NCBI GenBank assembly: GCA_025504975.1
Contig: JANUWI010000004.1
Location: 1,302,001 to 1,366,000, forward strand
Source: Plenodomus lindquistii
Taxonomy: Eukaryota > Ascomycota > Dothideomycetes > Pleosporales > Leptosphaeriaceae
Length of the DNA stretch: 64,000 bases
Reading direction: 5' to 3'
Position 1 is the first letter of the stretch. Each line of letters opens with the position of its first letter. Shown here piece after piece: positions 22,812 to 32,959 of the stretch. Under the pieces are notes generated by a model that did not search any database, was not told the DNA's origin, and was given only the letters and a program-made list of their open reading frames with translations. Position numbers and translations under genes: made by a program.

Positions 22812-23582
22812 GATTGCTTATTGGGCGAAGACGCGCGCCTTCAAGAGTGGTTGTGAGAAGGTTGCAAGCAGAAGCTGCGTCGAGAAGGTCTCGGATATGG
22901 ATTGAGGTCAGTGGTGAGGTGTGAGAAGAACTTGAATTGACGACTGATGTAATGAAGGGAGGCAGCTTCCGCAAAGAGCAGCGGATAGCTCAGCCTTAAG
23001 AAGGTCGCGCGACAACACTCCACCGTACAATCCCGCAACAAGGCGTTGGGCGGCACAGCGCGGAGACGTAGTCCTGATCCATTGGGTAGGCGTAGACGCC
23101 ATTGGCTACACACGTATGAGATCATGCTACTGCAATACTTCATCATACCGTCAATTTTTTGGGGCGTATTGGGTCTCTCCGTCTCTCCGTTTACACAACG
23201 TCATACGAGATCGATGACCTGAGGTGGGGCAGATTTGCCGCATGCGGTTAGCCACTATGCATACCAAACGCGTTCCTGTTGATGGAGCACGTGAATTTTA
23301 CTTGGTTGAGCGGCAATTTGTGGATTGGCGGAGCCAGTCGCCAATTCAACTCCGTCCGGAAGCTCGCGGACGCATGCTTGCTGCCATCACAAATAGTGAC
23401 ATGAGACCGGTCGTCTGTCGTTCAATTGCGGCTCGGTACCGAAGTCTCGTCTTGCGGTTGGGGATCGACACAGGCTTCATGGTTGTTGACTGTCCGCTAG
23501 GCATCAACGGCGGGTTAAATACAATCCCCAGCGAACTATCTTCTTGAATTGTGTTGAGTATCATCGACATAATATCGCCATC
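22812..23582. other. Intergenic, phosphoketolase promoter
   Basis: A 771-base stretch between the phosphoketolase start and the desaturase stop on the same strand. No gene or clear site is seen. Confidence 0.45.
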
Positions 23583-25342
23583 TCAGTGCATCCCATAGTC
23601 GCCCTCCGCAGCTATTGTGCGTTGACACTCAGCAAAAATGGCTGCTTGCCTTGCCACGTCTGCCAGTCGTCCGATAACCTGCTTGTTGCCGTCCACAAAG
23701 CCGTACAGTGCATAGGGTATATCGACCTCAGTGCAAAACTCCTGTACCAGCTTCTGAGTCCTCCTCAGGTTGTGTCTTGGGATACGGGGATAGAGGTGGT
23801 GTATAGCTTGGAACTGCAGTCCACCGTGAAAGAAGTCGAGCCATTGTGGGCAATCGACGTCCATTGTCGTTCGAAGCATCTTCTGAGGGAAAGACTCATG
23901 AATCCCAAGGTCTGCAGTGCTCATTGCAAAATGAGACAGAGTGATCTGGACATGGAGCGGTGAGGTGAGAACGTGGCTAATGATGACAAACCAAAAGCGG
24001 CTCCAGTTGTCGGGTATCGTCTTGTACACTACCCCATAGACGTACCAAACGCAGAACACAGCGATCCCAAGAAGCTCGAAGTAGCGGTGCCACCACGCTT
24101 GGCCCTTCTTCGGTCCTTTGCCAGAGAGCAGAAAAGTCCATGACAGTCGGTAGAGATTGAAACGTGCAAACAGCATGATGGGATAGTACGTGTAGTGTTG
24201 GATGCGGACCATAATCTTGGCGAAAGCATCATACTCCATCACCCACTCGTAGTAAGTCGTTGTGAGGCTTTCAAGGAACCGATGAGTGACGGCGAACAAA
24301 GGGATATACTGAATGTCGGGATCGTGTTCTGGATGGTTAGTGACAAGATGGTGGATGTTGTGGCTATATTTCCACCAGCATGCACTGAGGCCGCCTATGT
24401 ACGAGGCAATGAACATCGCAATGGTCGTGTCTGTCGTGAAGTCATGGGTGATTCCCATGTGGCCCGCGTCATGGACGGTAAAGACGAGCTGGTGCCAAGC
24501 GCATCCCAAAGGGACGGCGCTAGAGATATACCACCCACGGTAGAGGAAGTATACAAAGGTGGAAAGGAACAGGCCATATCGTAGGCACTCGATGCCATAC
24601 GCGGTATAGTTGCAGTCATACAACCCTTCTGATGCGATGCGTTTCTGCAGCTCCCGATACTTCTGGACGATGTTGTCTTGAGTTTTGACGTCTAGGGCTG
24701 GATATTTGGCCTTGTCGAAATCCAGCTCCTGTTGCGTCCTCCGATCCAAAACTGTCATCTTTGGTGGCTTTTGTGTATGCTCAAGCTCGACTGATGAGAT
24801 GGAAGAGCTAGATGATGTTCTTGTGATCTTGCCATTACTTCGATGCCGCAACACAGAGGCCGATCGGTCTGCAGGCTCGAAGACGGGGCTCTGCTCAGCC
24901 GAGGAAGGCGCGCTTGCTGAGTCTTGGTCCGAGCTAGAAGAATCATGATATTCCTCTTCCGAGAGCTTATCGATCTCTTCTTGTGTCCTGAATTTTCCTC
25001 CTTGTATCGGCGGCAGAAAGTTGGTCCATCGTCCTTCGATTCGCCCAATCTGATAGCGGTTCATGAGCTCGAGAGTCTGGGCCGAGTGGAATCTGACGTT
25101 AGTGTTAGCAACAAGGTAAGACCTAGACAACGACGTGGAAGCCCATACCGAGTGACCTCGTCTGTGGCATCTCGTCCCACCATGTGTCGCATGGCCTTGT
25201 CACCTCCTGGATGATACGGCATCCATGCGTCGACCTTGAGCACTTTGTTATCCACGATGACAATCGACCGCCCGTCGGCGATTTGCGCTTCAATCTCCTG
25301 GCGAGATAGCACCCGTGTCTTCCGTTCCATGTGTGTGCTCAT
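23583..25342 (-). CDS. Delta-8 sphingolipid desaturase, cytochrome b5 fusion
   Basis: Exons 25342-25149 and 25092-23583 give 567 residues. The enzyme puts a trans double bond at C8 of the long-chain base, a step towards fungal 9-methyl glucosylceramides, in the ER membrane. An N-terminal cytochrome b5 domain (about 10-85) has the haem motif HPGG. The desaturase domain has the three histidine boxes HDAGH, HNIHH and QAIHH; a Q instead of H opening the third box is the mark of b5-fused front-end desaturases. Hydrophobic segments lie between them. The linker between the domains (about 100-165) is rich in Ser, Glu and Asp. An in-frame ATG at 25417 would add 25 residues. Confidence 0.9.
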
Positions 25343-25926
25343 GTTTGCGGTGCGGATGTGCGAATCAACTGTCGAATTTTCGAAGCGGCGTGGCAAGAGC
25401 GTAGAAGATAATGGCAATTCAGGTCATAATTCGTATGTAGCAGACAGGAGAGGTTCCACGAGGTGCTACACAGGGCCTGCTGGTAGGTAATGTGAGGATG
25501 GTGTGAGCAAGTCGGTCCTAATTCCACCGCTATTGATTGAGGAAGCTCCGACTGGACCCTGAGCGCCTCCCTTGCCCCACGTGGAACGCGGCCAACAGCT
25601 CGACATCCGGACAGGGCGGTCAGCTAGCCATTGGTCCGTCAATCGCGAGTTTCATGTGAGCCTGAAACCAGCATCTAGTTTACAGTGTAGTATTCAAGAG
25701 AGCCCGTAAAAGGAGATGCGCTTGCGGGCACTTCCAAGCTGGACGAAAACAGCAGGTGCAAGTGCAGGTGCGGCCCCCGGCCAGCTCCGCCATCACCGGA
25801 TTTGCAAGTCTTGTCGATACCACTAAGCACGTGAAATCTTCATAAGCAAAATCTGTCGTGCTCCTGGTCACTGTTGAAGTCTTCTGCATATCATCGGCGC
25901 AAGTGCCAAAATCAACAACTTTCAGC
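25343..25926. promoter_or_regulatory. Divergent promoter region, desaturase and phosphopentomutase
   Basis: A 584-base stretch between two divergent start codons. No specific site is claimed. Confidence 0.45.
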
Positions 25927-27675
25927 ATGGCCAAAGACATCAAAGAGCTGGCAAAGGAGTGGCTGGAGTTGGATCAGGACAAGTCGACATCAGACGAGAT
26001 TCACAGTCTGCTGGCACATGAAGATACTGCAGAGCTGGAGAAGCGACTTCGCCATCGCATTGCTTTCGGCACCGCAGGACTGAGGGGGCCAATGCAAGCT
26101 GGATTTGCATGCATGAACTCCCTCACAGTCATACAAGCATCCCAAGGACTGGCAGCGTACCTTCTCCAGACCGAACAGAATGTCAAGACAAGAGGCGTTG
26201 TCATCGGCCGGGACGCACGACACAACTCAGAGAAGTTTGCCAAACTGACCGCCGCAGCTTTCGTCGCCAAAGGAATCAAAGTATGGTGGTACGAGTCGCC
26301 ACAACATACACCTCTAGTACCATTTGGCGTACGTGAACTGGGCGCGATTGCTGGAGTTATGATCACGGCGAGCCACAACCCGGCCAAGGACAATGGGTAT
26401 AAAGTCTACTGGTCCAATGGATGTCAGATCATTCCACCCCACGATATTGGAATCGCAGAGGCAATATCAGAGAACCTCGAACCTGTCACATGGGACACGT
26501 CTGTCGTTGATGAGAGCCTTCTGGTAGAGGGGTCATTGGGTCTAGTGGAAGATCAGTACCATAAAGCTGTTCTATATGCGGCGCAGCCTTTCCACAGCGT
26601 CACCATGGACCCGGAACTGAAATTTGTGTACACTCCTATGCATGGTGTAGGACTACGAGCGATGCAGAAATGTGTCAAGACGCTTGGAATCGCCTCGCAG
26701 ATGACGGTAGTCAAGGAACAGGCTCAACCGGACCCTGACTTTCCGACCGTGAAGTTTCCAAATCCAGAGGAGAAGGGTGCGCTCGATCTAGCCATCGCCA
26801 CAGCAGAGAAGTCCTCTATCAGCCTGATACTGGCAAGCGACCCAGATGCAGACAGACTTGCAGCGGCTGAAAAGGTGGGCGACAGGTGGCACATATTCAC
26901 TGGAAACCAGCTGGGCGTACTTCTAGGCTCCTACCTGCTCGAACGATATCCGACTTCAAAACCTCGAGATAAGCTGGTCATGCTTGCGTCTACAGTCAGC
27001 TCCAGAATGCTAGCGGCTTTGGCTGCGAAGGAAGGCTTCAGGTTCACAGAGACCTTGACTGGCTTCAAGTGGCTGGGCAATGTTGCGCGCGATCTCGACA
27101 AGCAAGGCTACGCGGTTGTATACGCGTTCGAAGAAGCACTCGGCTACATGATTCCCCAAACGGTCCACGACAAGGACTCTATCAGCGCAGCAGCCGTGTT
27201 CCTCACAGCCGCATCGCATTGGGCCACCCAAGGCCTCACCCCATACAGCAAGCTCCAGAAGCTGTACGAATATCTCGGCTACTTTGAGGACGCAAACACA
27301 TACCTCGTCTCTCCATCTCCAGCTATCACGACATGGGTGTTCACAGCCATTCGTGCATTGGGCAGTCCACACCCCAGCAGCATCGGACCCCGCCAGATTA
27401 TGCGCTGGCGAGATCTAACCCTAGGCTATGACTCAAAGAGCAAGGACCATGTCCCAGATCTACCAGTGGATGGGACGGCACAGATGATCACTTGCGAGCT
27501 GGACGATGGAGCGGTATTCACAGTCAGAGGTAGTGGGACGGAACCGAAGATCAAGCTTTATATCGAATGCCAAGGGAAGAGTAGTGAAGAGGCGAAGAAA
27601 GGCGCCAACGGTATCCTGGAGGATCTGCTGCGGGAGTGGTTCAAGCCCGAGGAGTATGGGCTGAAGCTTGCGTGA
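25927..27675 (+). CDS. Phosphopentomutase / phosphoglucomutase, PGM2-PRM15 type
   Basis: An intronless frame of 582 residues from the ATG at 25927; an in-frame ATG at 25858 would add 23 non-conserved residues. Alpha-D-phosphohexomutase superfamily. The start FGTAGLRGPMQAGF and the phosphoserine loop TASHNPAKDNGYK mark the PGM2/PGM3 branch, which in yeast (Prm15) and mammals (PGM2) mainly interconverts ribose-1-P and ribose-5-P. The metal loop is DPDADR near residue 319, and the phosphate-binding end has RGSGTEPKIKLY. Length and all catalytic loops are intact, so it should be active. It lies near phosphoketolase, with only the desaturase between. Confidence 0.93.
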   Translation: MAKDIKELAKEWLELDQDKSTSDEIHSLLAHEDTAELEKRLRHRIAFGTAGLRGPMQAGFACMNSLTVIQASQGLAAYLLQTEQNVKTRGVVIGRDARHNSEKFAKLTAAAFVAKGIKVWWYESPQHTPLVPFGVRELGAIAGVMITASHNPAKDNGYKVYWSNGCQIIPPHDIGIAEAISENLEPVTWDTSVVDESLLVEGSLGLVEDQYHKAVLYAAQPFHSVTMDPELKFVYTPMHGVGLRAMQKCVKTLGIASQMTVVKEQAQPDPDFPTVKFPNPEEKGALDLAIATAEKSSISLILASDPDADRLAAAEKVGDRWHIFTGNQLGVLLGSYLLERYPTSKPRDKLVMLASTVSSRMLAALAAKEGFRFTETLTGFKWLGNVARDLDKQGYAVVYAFEEALGYMIPQTVHDKDSISAAAVFLTAASHWATQGLTPYSKLQKLYEYLGYFEDANTYLVSPSPAITTWVFTAIRALGSPHPSSIGPRQIMRWRDLTLGYDSKSKDHVPDLPVDGTAQMITCELDDGAVFTVRGSGTEPKIKLYIECQGKSSEEAKKGANGILEDLLREWFKPEEYGLKLA

Positions 27676-28751
27676 GGCAGATGACAGTTGGTAGGATGCA
27701 CTTAATATAGAATGAGTACATGGTACGTACCACTCATGGGGAAGGTGCTGGGTACTTAGGCGCTGAGGTGTGCGATACAATGTTGCACGACTTGGGCCTG
27801 CTCGCCATGCTACACCAACAAGGTCCTCGTAGTGGGTCGCAGGAGTATCACAGCCGCATAATACATCATGAATAGCGTGAAGCAGACATGATATCACACA
27901 AAACGTACATTCAAAAGAAAAAGCAACTATCCCAACAGCCTTACCGCCACCCCAAAGCAGCACCTGCACATGTAACAAGTGAGCATTGCAGACGCAGCGC
28001 TGACGTCTACTCGTGACAGTTCCATGTCTGCCTGATTTCCGCATACACTCGCCCACATGCAAGACAAGGCCGAGTTCAGGGTTTAGCGCGTTGCCAGGCG
28101 CGACTACCTGGGTCCCGCCTGTTCCATGCGGGATGGTCCTTCGAGTACCGGAGCCAATGGGCGGCCTCTTGCAATCGCATAGGGCAGAAAGAAAAGGCGA
28201 TAGCTCGTCGCAACGCAACAGCAGTTGCATGGTGCTGTTGCCTTGGCCAATGGGGCGGTCGCAGAGAGTTGGGATAGTCTGGTGAAGGTTGCACCGTGCG
28301 TGATGTGTTTACGTTGGTTGAGAGAGGGCTTGCGACATTTTTTTTGCGAGGGTGAGAAACTCAGGGCGCTGCTCATTTCAGCTCCCAAGCGGGTAGGGAT
28401 GGGCAACGGCTGGCTGCGGGGCTAGGGTAGTTATAGTTACCACGATTCCGATTCCCCGCAAGTGGCCTTTGAGACGCTGCGGGCCTATCATGTTGAACCG
28501 TCGCGCTGGGTTGCGTTTGGGCCGTCTGCTAACAGTGAAAGAGTCACGACCCACATGCATCTTGTTGACGGCCTCAGCGCGCACCCTCATCCTCGGGCGC
28601 ATTCCCACGCGTTCACCCGTAACTGTAACTGTCCTCGTGCTCCCACCCACCCCCACCCTAAACCCCCAAATTCCTATAAAGCCTCGTCGCATCCCCCCAG
28701 AATCAGAGCGATTTGGGTTTCCTTGTGTAGGGAAATCGCACAATTCTCGGT
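27676..28751. other. Intergenic, no gene recognised
   Basis: A 1.08 kb stretch. A 256-codon minus frame (27460-28230) overlaps the end of the mutase gene in antisense and has no recognisable features. The last 150 bases are C-rich and end in a TATA element. Confidence 0.45.
28675..28680 (+). promoter_or_regulatory. TATA box of the 1153-residue orphan gene
   Basis: TATAAA lies 72 bases before the ATG at 28752, downstream of a C-rich tract. Confidence 0.4.
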
Positions 28752-31700
28752 ATGCGCTCGGCTTCCTGCCTGATGAGGTTGTTTTGGGACATGTTTTCGC
28801 TAACGCCATGCTCGCAGCCGTCACCAGTACAGTACCCGAGACATGTCGCTATCCTAGACCCAACGCATTCGCTCAGGCATGCCCAGTGCCAGCTCTCCAT
28901 GGCGGGGCTCGCAGGCCCAGATTCGACGTTTCGTGCGACACAAGCACAACATAGTAGACAGGCGACTGCCACTGCCACTGCCACTGCCACTGCCACTGCC
29001 ACTGCAAATACGCTGCGCGCATCCTCCACCTCGACGCAGTCTCTCCCCAATGGGCCCTGCAACTTTCGCGACAACACCGTCGGCCAGTGTGGATGTCATC
29101 AGTTCTGGGACAAGGGCAGCGCTGATCTCCACGAGGAGAGCGAGCAGTTGCGCCCGGGCAGCGCGAGGTCGACTTGGTGTGTGTGCGGCCATCATGCGTG
29201 CTTCCATCTGAGGGTGTCGCATGCGCCAGAACAGACACCATCAGAGGTCGCTCCTACGTTGCAGTCTGTACACGCAAAGTGCGGCGACCAATGTCAATTA
29301 CTGCCAGGCGGCTTATGCAATGTACATACTGGGTGGACGAGTCGCACTCAACGAGACCGCAACTTTCCTTCCCAGACCAGCACAACTGGCCTGCCGGGAA
29401 TTCCCTCCGTGTGCATGCTTTCTCATGACCAGCGTCCAGCAACTGACAATGGTGCTAGGCGTGACGTCAATCAGTCACGGCAGAGCGTTGCAGGACTGGG
29501 CTTGTCCATGATACACTTAGAGAGCGTGGGTGCAACTAATCGTGTCCAGTCTCCTACCCCCACCATCCCCGACAACTTTGGCGTCGTCCGCGCCCTGCAA
29601 CGATCGCAGAGCGAGCCTGATCTACCAGCAACGGGAGCGAACTCGACCCAGGCGAATACCATTGCTAGTCCTACACGTGGTATGCTGGGCGAAGTCTTCG
29701 AGTTCAATCGCAACCTCCAGCTGAATGTGCCCGGCGACACCGTTCCCAATACCTACAACCCAGATGACTACATACAAAGCGCGACAGAAGTAGCGACGCC
29801 GAGTATCAAGGCCACGCCTGATCTAGCAGCTGCTGACCATGCCGTGCAAGAAGGGAAGCACTTCATCGATACGCTTGCTCGTCTGACATCAAACATGGAA
29901 CAACCAAACGAGTCGCCAGAGAGACCAACAGATGCGGCCACCGTGCCAACGCTCTTACTGACGAATTCTCCTTCAGCAGCACAAGAGCAACATCTCCAAC
30001 ACATCCTCAAAACAGCCTCACCCCAAGGTTTCCAAAAACTCGTCTCATATCTAGCTCCGCTGCACAATCTCCTCAACTCCATTCCCAACGTGGCCAGGAC
30101 GATGCAGGAACTTGAAAGTCGTTTGGACTTGCTCGAAAGCGGCTCCTTCAACTATGTCCAGCCTGAGGATCTCAATCAAACTCTAGAGATGTATGAAGGT
30201 AGGCTTATTGAAGTGGAGCATCGCATGGACGACCACGAGAAGCATCATCAAGCCATTGATGCCGAACAGAGTATAAGCTCGTGGGATCGAAGACATCCCG
30301 GCGTAAGCGCTTCGTTTGGGTCCAATCAAACCATAGATTCCACCACCTCTTCCGCCCTCATACTGGCAGCTATGGACCGGAAGGACACTGAGATGGAGCT
30401 TGACACCATCAAAGACCGACTAGACCTGCTTGAGGCTGCCGCTCTTCCGACTTCGCTTCATCCATGGGAGGTTGAAGTTGTTCTGCTACCCTGGGGCCCC
30501 GAGCTACGTGGAATCTGGTTCGCTCCTGACGAGCCAATGCACGGTCCGTCCGACACCACGACCCAAAATTCAGAAGAGTGGACTCAAGCCCGGACTGCCA
30601 AGCTGGGACAGAATCTCCGAACTCATGAGGCTTCTGCACGAGATACTGACTCGAGTCCTCATCCCAGTGCACATACATCCTTGAAGAGCTCTGTGCTTAG
30701 CAGCTCGGAGAATGGTTGGGATAGCCAAGCTATTAGCGACTGGGCCGCCGGCTACGAAGACGACTGGCTCTTTCCTAAAGCATGTGCAAGCAAGAACCTC
30801 GTCTATCAGAGACTTCAGAGCCGGGGTTTTGTCAAGAAAGTGACACTGAGCGGCGCAAGTGCTAAGGATATACAGACATCGCTGGCGTATGCTTTCGCCG
30901 AGGTCTCTGAGCACGTCGCCTACGACGATTCCAAAGCCAACCCCATGATTGCTGAGTACCCTGGTCTTCGAGCGTCTTACATTCCCCTGCGAAAGGTATT
31001 GAAGCAGTCTAGACTACAGTATCTTACACCTGCAGAGATGGCTACGTCTGCACTCTGGACAGCTCAGTTCCTTGCCTCTGGTGTCATGATGCGAGTATCA
31101 GGTGGCAAGAAGAGGCTGTACATCACGACGCGCGAGGCCTACACGCAGCAAGGCGACTTTATGGTTCGGGAACAATCGTGGCCGGAGTTGCGACAACTGC
31201 CTCGGGTTCAGGCTGAAGGAGACTCCCAGATGGCGGGCAACGACGAGCACTGCCAGCCCCAAGTGTCTGAAGCTGATGCCAAGGAGTTATGCTGGCAGTT
31301 CGTCGAGGCCATCGACGCCCCTCCAGTCAGTGTACACTCATCGTTTGGCAGCAATCAGTCTTTGCAGCTGTCTATGCGCCCTTCTGACCGCAAATGGCGA
31401 CGATCGATTACGCCGAGCTCAATCCTAAAGAATAGGCAATTACAACCTATCTCACCTCTGAGTGAAGTCCACCCAAGACGGCCTGGCCCACGTCTCTATC
31501 GCACGGCGTCAACATCCGTTATCGAGACCTTTCCACCAGGTTCTTCAAAGCGTCGCTTTAATTCCTCCCCAACGAAGCAATCGTCAGCCCCACAACCTAC
31601 CTCACGACCACCTAGCATCTCAATCACAAGGATGAAGCGACGTCGTGTTGCTAATTCGTCATCGCCGCATGGAGAAGTCACTGCGCCAGCTGAAGCACAA

Positions 31701-32213
31701 GTCACCATTTGGAACCCAACACCTCGCCGATCACGAGAGCCGCCATCACCATTCTACTCCTCGCAGATTGCGCTTCCAAGATCAGTCTCGGACGTTACCA
31801 GTCGGCCTAGTCAGAGATCCGTAGCCGTCACGGGAAAATCTACCCCCTTCGCCTACGCAACACCACACTCGGGTCCTTTCATTGGTGGCCCTGGATTCGG
31901 TGACTACGACAAGGGAGGAGATACAGAGCCAGATGATGACGACGGCGACGCCGCACACGACGCAGATGACGGCGAGCAAAGCTGGCGCGGAGTAACGGAT
32001 GGCGACGAGGACAGCGTGTCCAGCTCATCTGACGCCCGAGCCGGCGCAGAAGAGCCCGGAAGCTTCTCAGCCGACGACAGTGGTTTTGGCTCTGAGAGTG
32101 GAGAGGACAACGACTCAGACGACGATGCGTTTGGCGCTCAACTACAACAAGCCATCGATGATGATAGCGACGACGACGTTTTCGATTCACTACTGGATGT
32201 ACTCGAAGACTGA
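28752..32213 (+). CDS. Large fungal protein of unknown function
   Basis: An uninterrupted frame of 1153 residues; a second in-frame start at 28899 (MAGLAGPDSTF) is also plausible. I do not recognise the family. The N-terminal third is low-complexity, with an Ala-Thr run coded by a hexanucleotide repeat. A cysteine/histidine pair of motifs follows near residues 105-155 (GQCGCHQFWDKG, then WCVCGHHACFH), which looks metal-binding. Residues about 430-560 form predicted coiled coils (MQELESRLDLLE, EGRLIEVEHRMDDHEKHH). A folded core lies at about 560-800 (WEVEVVLLPWGPELRGIWF, then SDWAAGYEDDWLF and LTPAEMATSALWTAQFL). The C-terminus is basic, then strongly acidic (Asp/Glu/Ser). The layout suggests a nuclear protein; this is inference. 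Confidence 0.75.
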   Translation: MRSASCLMRLFWDMFSLTPCSQPSPVQYPRHVAILDPTHSLRHAQCQLSMAGLAGPDSTFRATQAQHSRQATATATATATATATANTLRASSTSTQSLPNGPCNFRDNTVGQCGCHQFWDKGSADLHEESEQLRPGSARSTWCVCGHHACFHLRVSHAPEQTPSEVAPTLQSVHAKCGDQCQLLPGGLCNVHTGWTSRTQRDRNFPSQTSTTGLPGIPSVCMLSHDQRPATDNGARRDVNQSRQSVAGLGLSMIHLESVGATNRVQSPTPTIPDNFGVVRALQRSQSEPDLPATGANSTQANTIASPTRGMLGEVFEFNRNLQLNVPGDTVPNTYNPDDYIQSATEVATPSIKATPDLAAADHAVQEGKHFIDTLARLTSNMEQPNESPERPTDAATVPTLLLTNSPSAAQEQHLQHILKTASPQGFQKLVSYLAPLHNLLNSIPNVARTMQELESRLDLLESGSFNYVQPEDLNQTLEMYEGRLIEVEHRMDDHEKHHQAIDAEQSISSWDRRHPGVSASFGSNQTIDSTTSSALILAAMDRKDTEMELDTIKDRLDLLEAAALPTSLHPWEVEVVLLPWGPELRGIWFAPDEPMHGPSDTTTQNSEEWTQARTAKLGQNLRTHEASARDTDSSPHPSAHTSLKSSVLSSSENGWDSQAISDWAAGYEDDWLFPKACASKNLVYQRLQSRGFVKKVTLSGASAKDIQTSLAYAFAEVSEHVAYDDSKANPMIAEYPGLRASYIPLRKVLKQSRLQYLTPAEMATSALWTAQFLASGVMMRVSGGKKRLYITTREAYTQQGDFMVREQSWPELRQLPRVQAEGDSQMAGNDEHCQPQVSEADAKELCWQFVEAIDAPPVSVHSSFGSNQSLQLSMRPSDRKWRRSITPSSILKNRQLQPISPLSEVHPRRPGPRLYRTASTSVIETFPPGSSKRRFNSSPTKQSSAPQPTSRPPSISITRMKRRRVANSSSPHGEVTAPAEAQVTIWNPTPRRSREPPSPFYSSQIALPRSVSDVTSRPSQRSVAVTGKSTPFAYATPHSGPFIGGPGFGDYDKGGDTEPDDDDGDAAHDADDGEQSWRGVTDGDEDSVSSSSDARAGAEEPGSFSADDSGFGSESGEDNDSDDDAFGAQLQQAIDDDSDDDVFDSLLDVLED
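28963..29004 (+). repeat. (ACTGCC)n hexanucleotide microsatellite, about 7 units
   Basis: Seven perfect ACTGCC units inside the orphan gene code for an alternating Ala-Thr run. Length variation would change the protein without breaking the frame. Confidence 0.9.
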
Positions 32214-32959
32214 AGGAACGAACATGGTGCTCCTGCGACAGGCGATTCGATTTTGGGCATTTGATTTTGGCGTACAACAGGCGCGGGGCTTCGCTAGGAT
32301 ATACAACAAGAGCAAGGGATTTGGTTTACTGGGTTCAGCGCTTTTTTTGCGAAATGTAAAACATTGTTTCCATATATTCGACTGCGGATTTTTGTGCAGC
32401 AGTCACATCTCTTCTGACTCTGCGCGGAGCTGTATACGTAGCAAAATTGGCATCATGGGCATAGCGTATGTAGTTTTCTTAGCGATGGCAGACCCCTCTC
32501 AACGGTTGAGAAGCGAATAGATTATATGCAGACTAGCTTTGGCTTGGTGATGGTGATCTTTGCGGGGTATATGCACTGTGCGGTGAGTGGTTGTGGAGAT
32601 AGATATCCCGAAGGGTTGGCGGTCGGGATAATTATATCTGGGTAGGAGGGAGGTCATATTTATCAAGTCCCCACTTCACATTAGGAGTATGACGACTGAG
32701 CTTACAGAGTAGTGAGGAGACGACAAAGATACACACAAAGGGCTATTTCATGGTCCTTTCCATAAATTCCAGTAAACACGGACACTACCTCAAGACTCTT
32801 TACACAGTCTTTAGTGTGTCGTGTTGACTGCGGTGAGCAGTTCTCCTGGCGACTCTAATCTATCAACAGCAAGATAGAGGAGCACATTAAGCTGGCACAA
32901 GTGGGCCATCACACAGCCTCCACGACATACCAGCCCATGATCAACAACCCCAACCAATC
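32214..32959. other. Intergenic, nothing recognised
   Basis: A 746-base stretch between two genes on the plus strand. Short frames only. Confidence 0.45.

Noticed and set aside
27460..28230. 256-codon minus frame overlapping the phosphopentomutase 3' end
   Set aside because: Antisense to a solid gene and without recognisable protein features.
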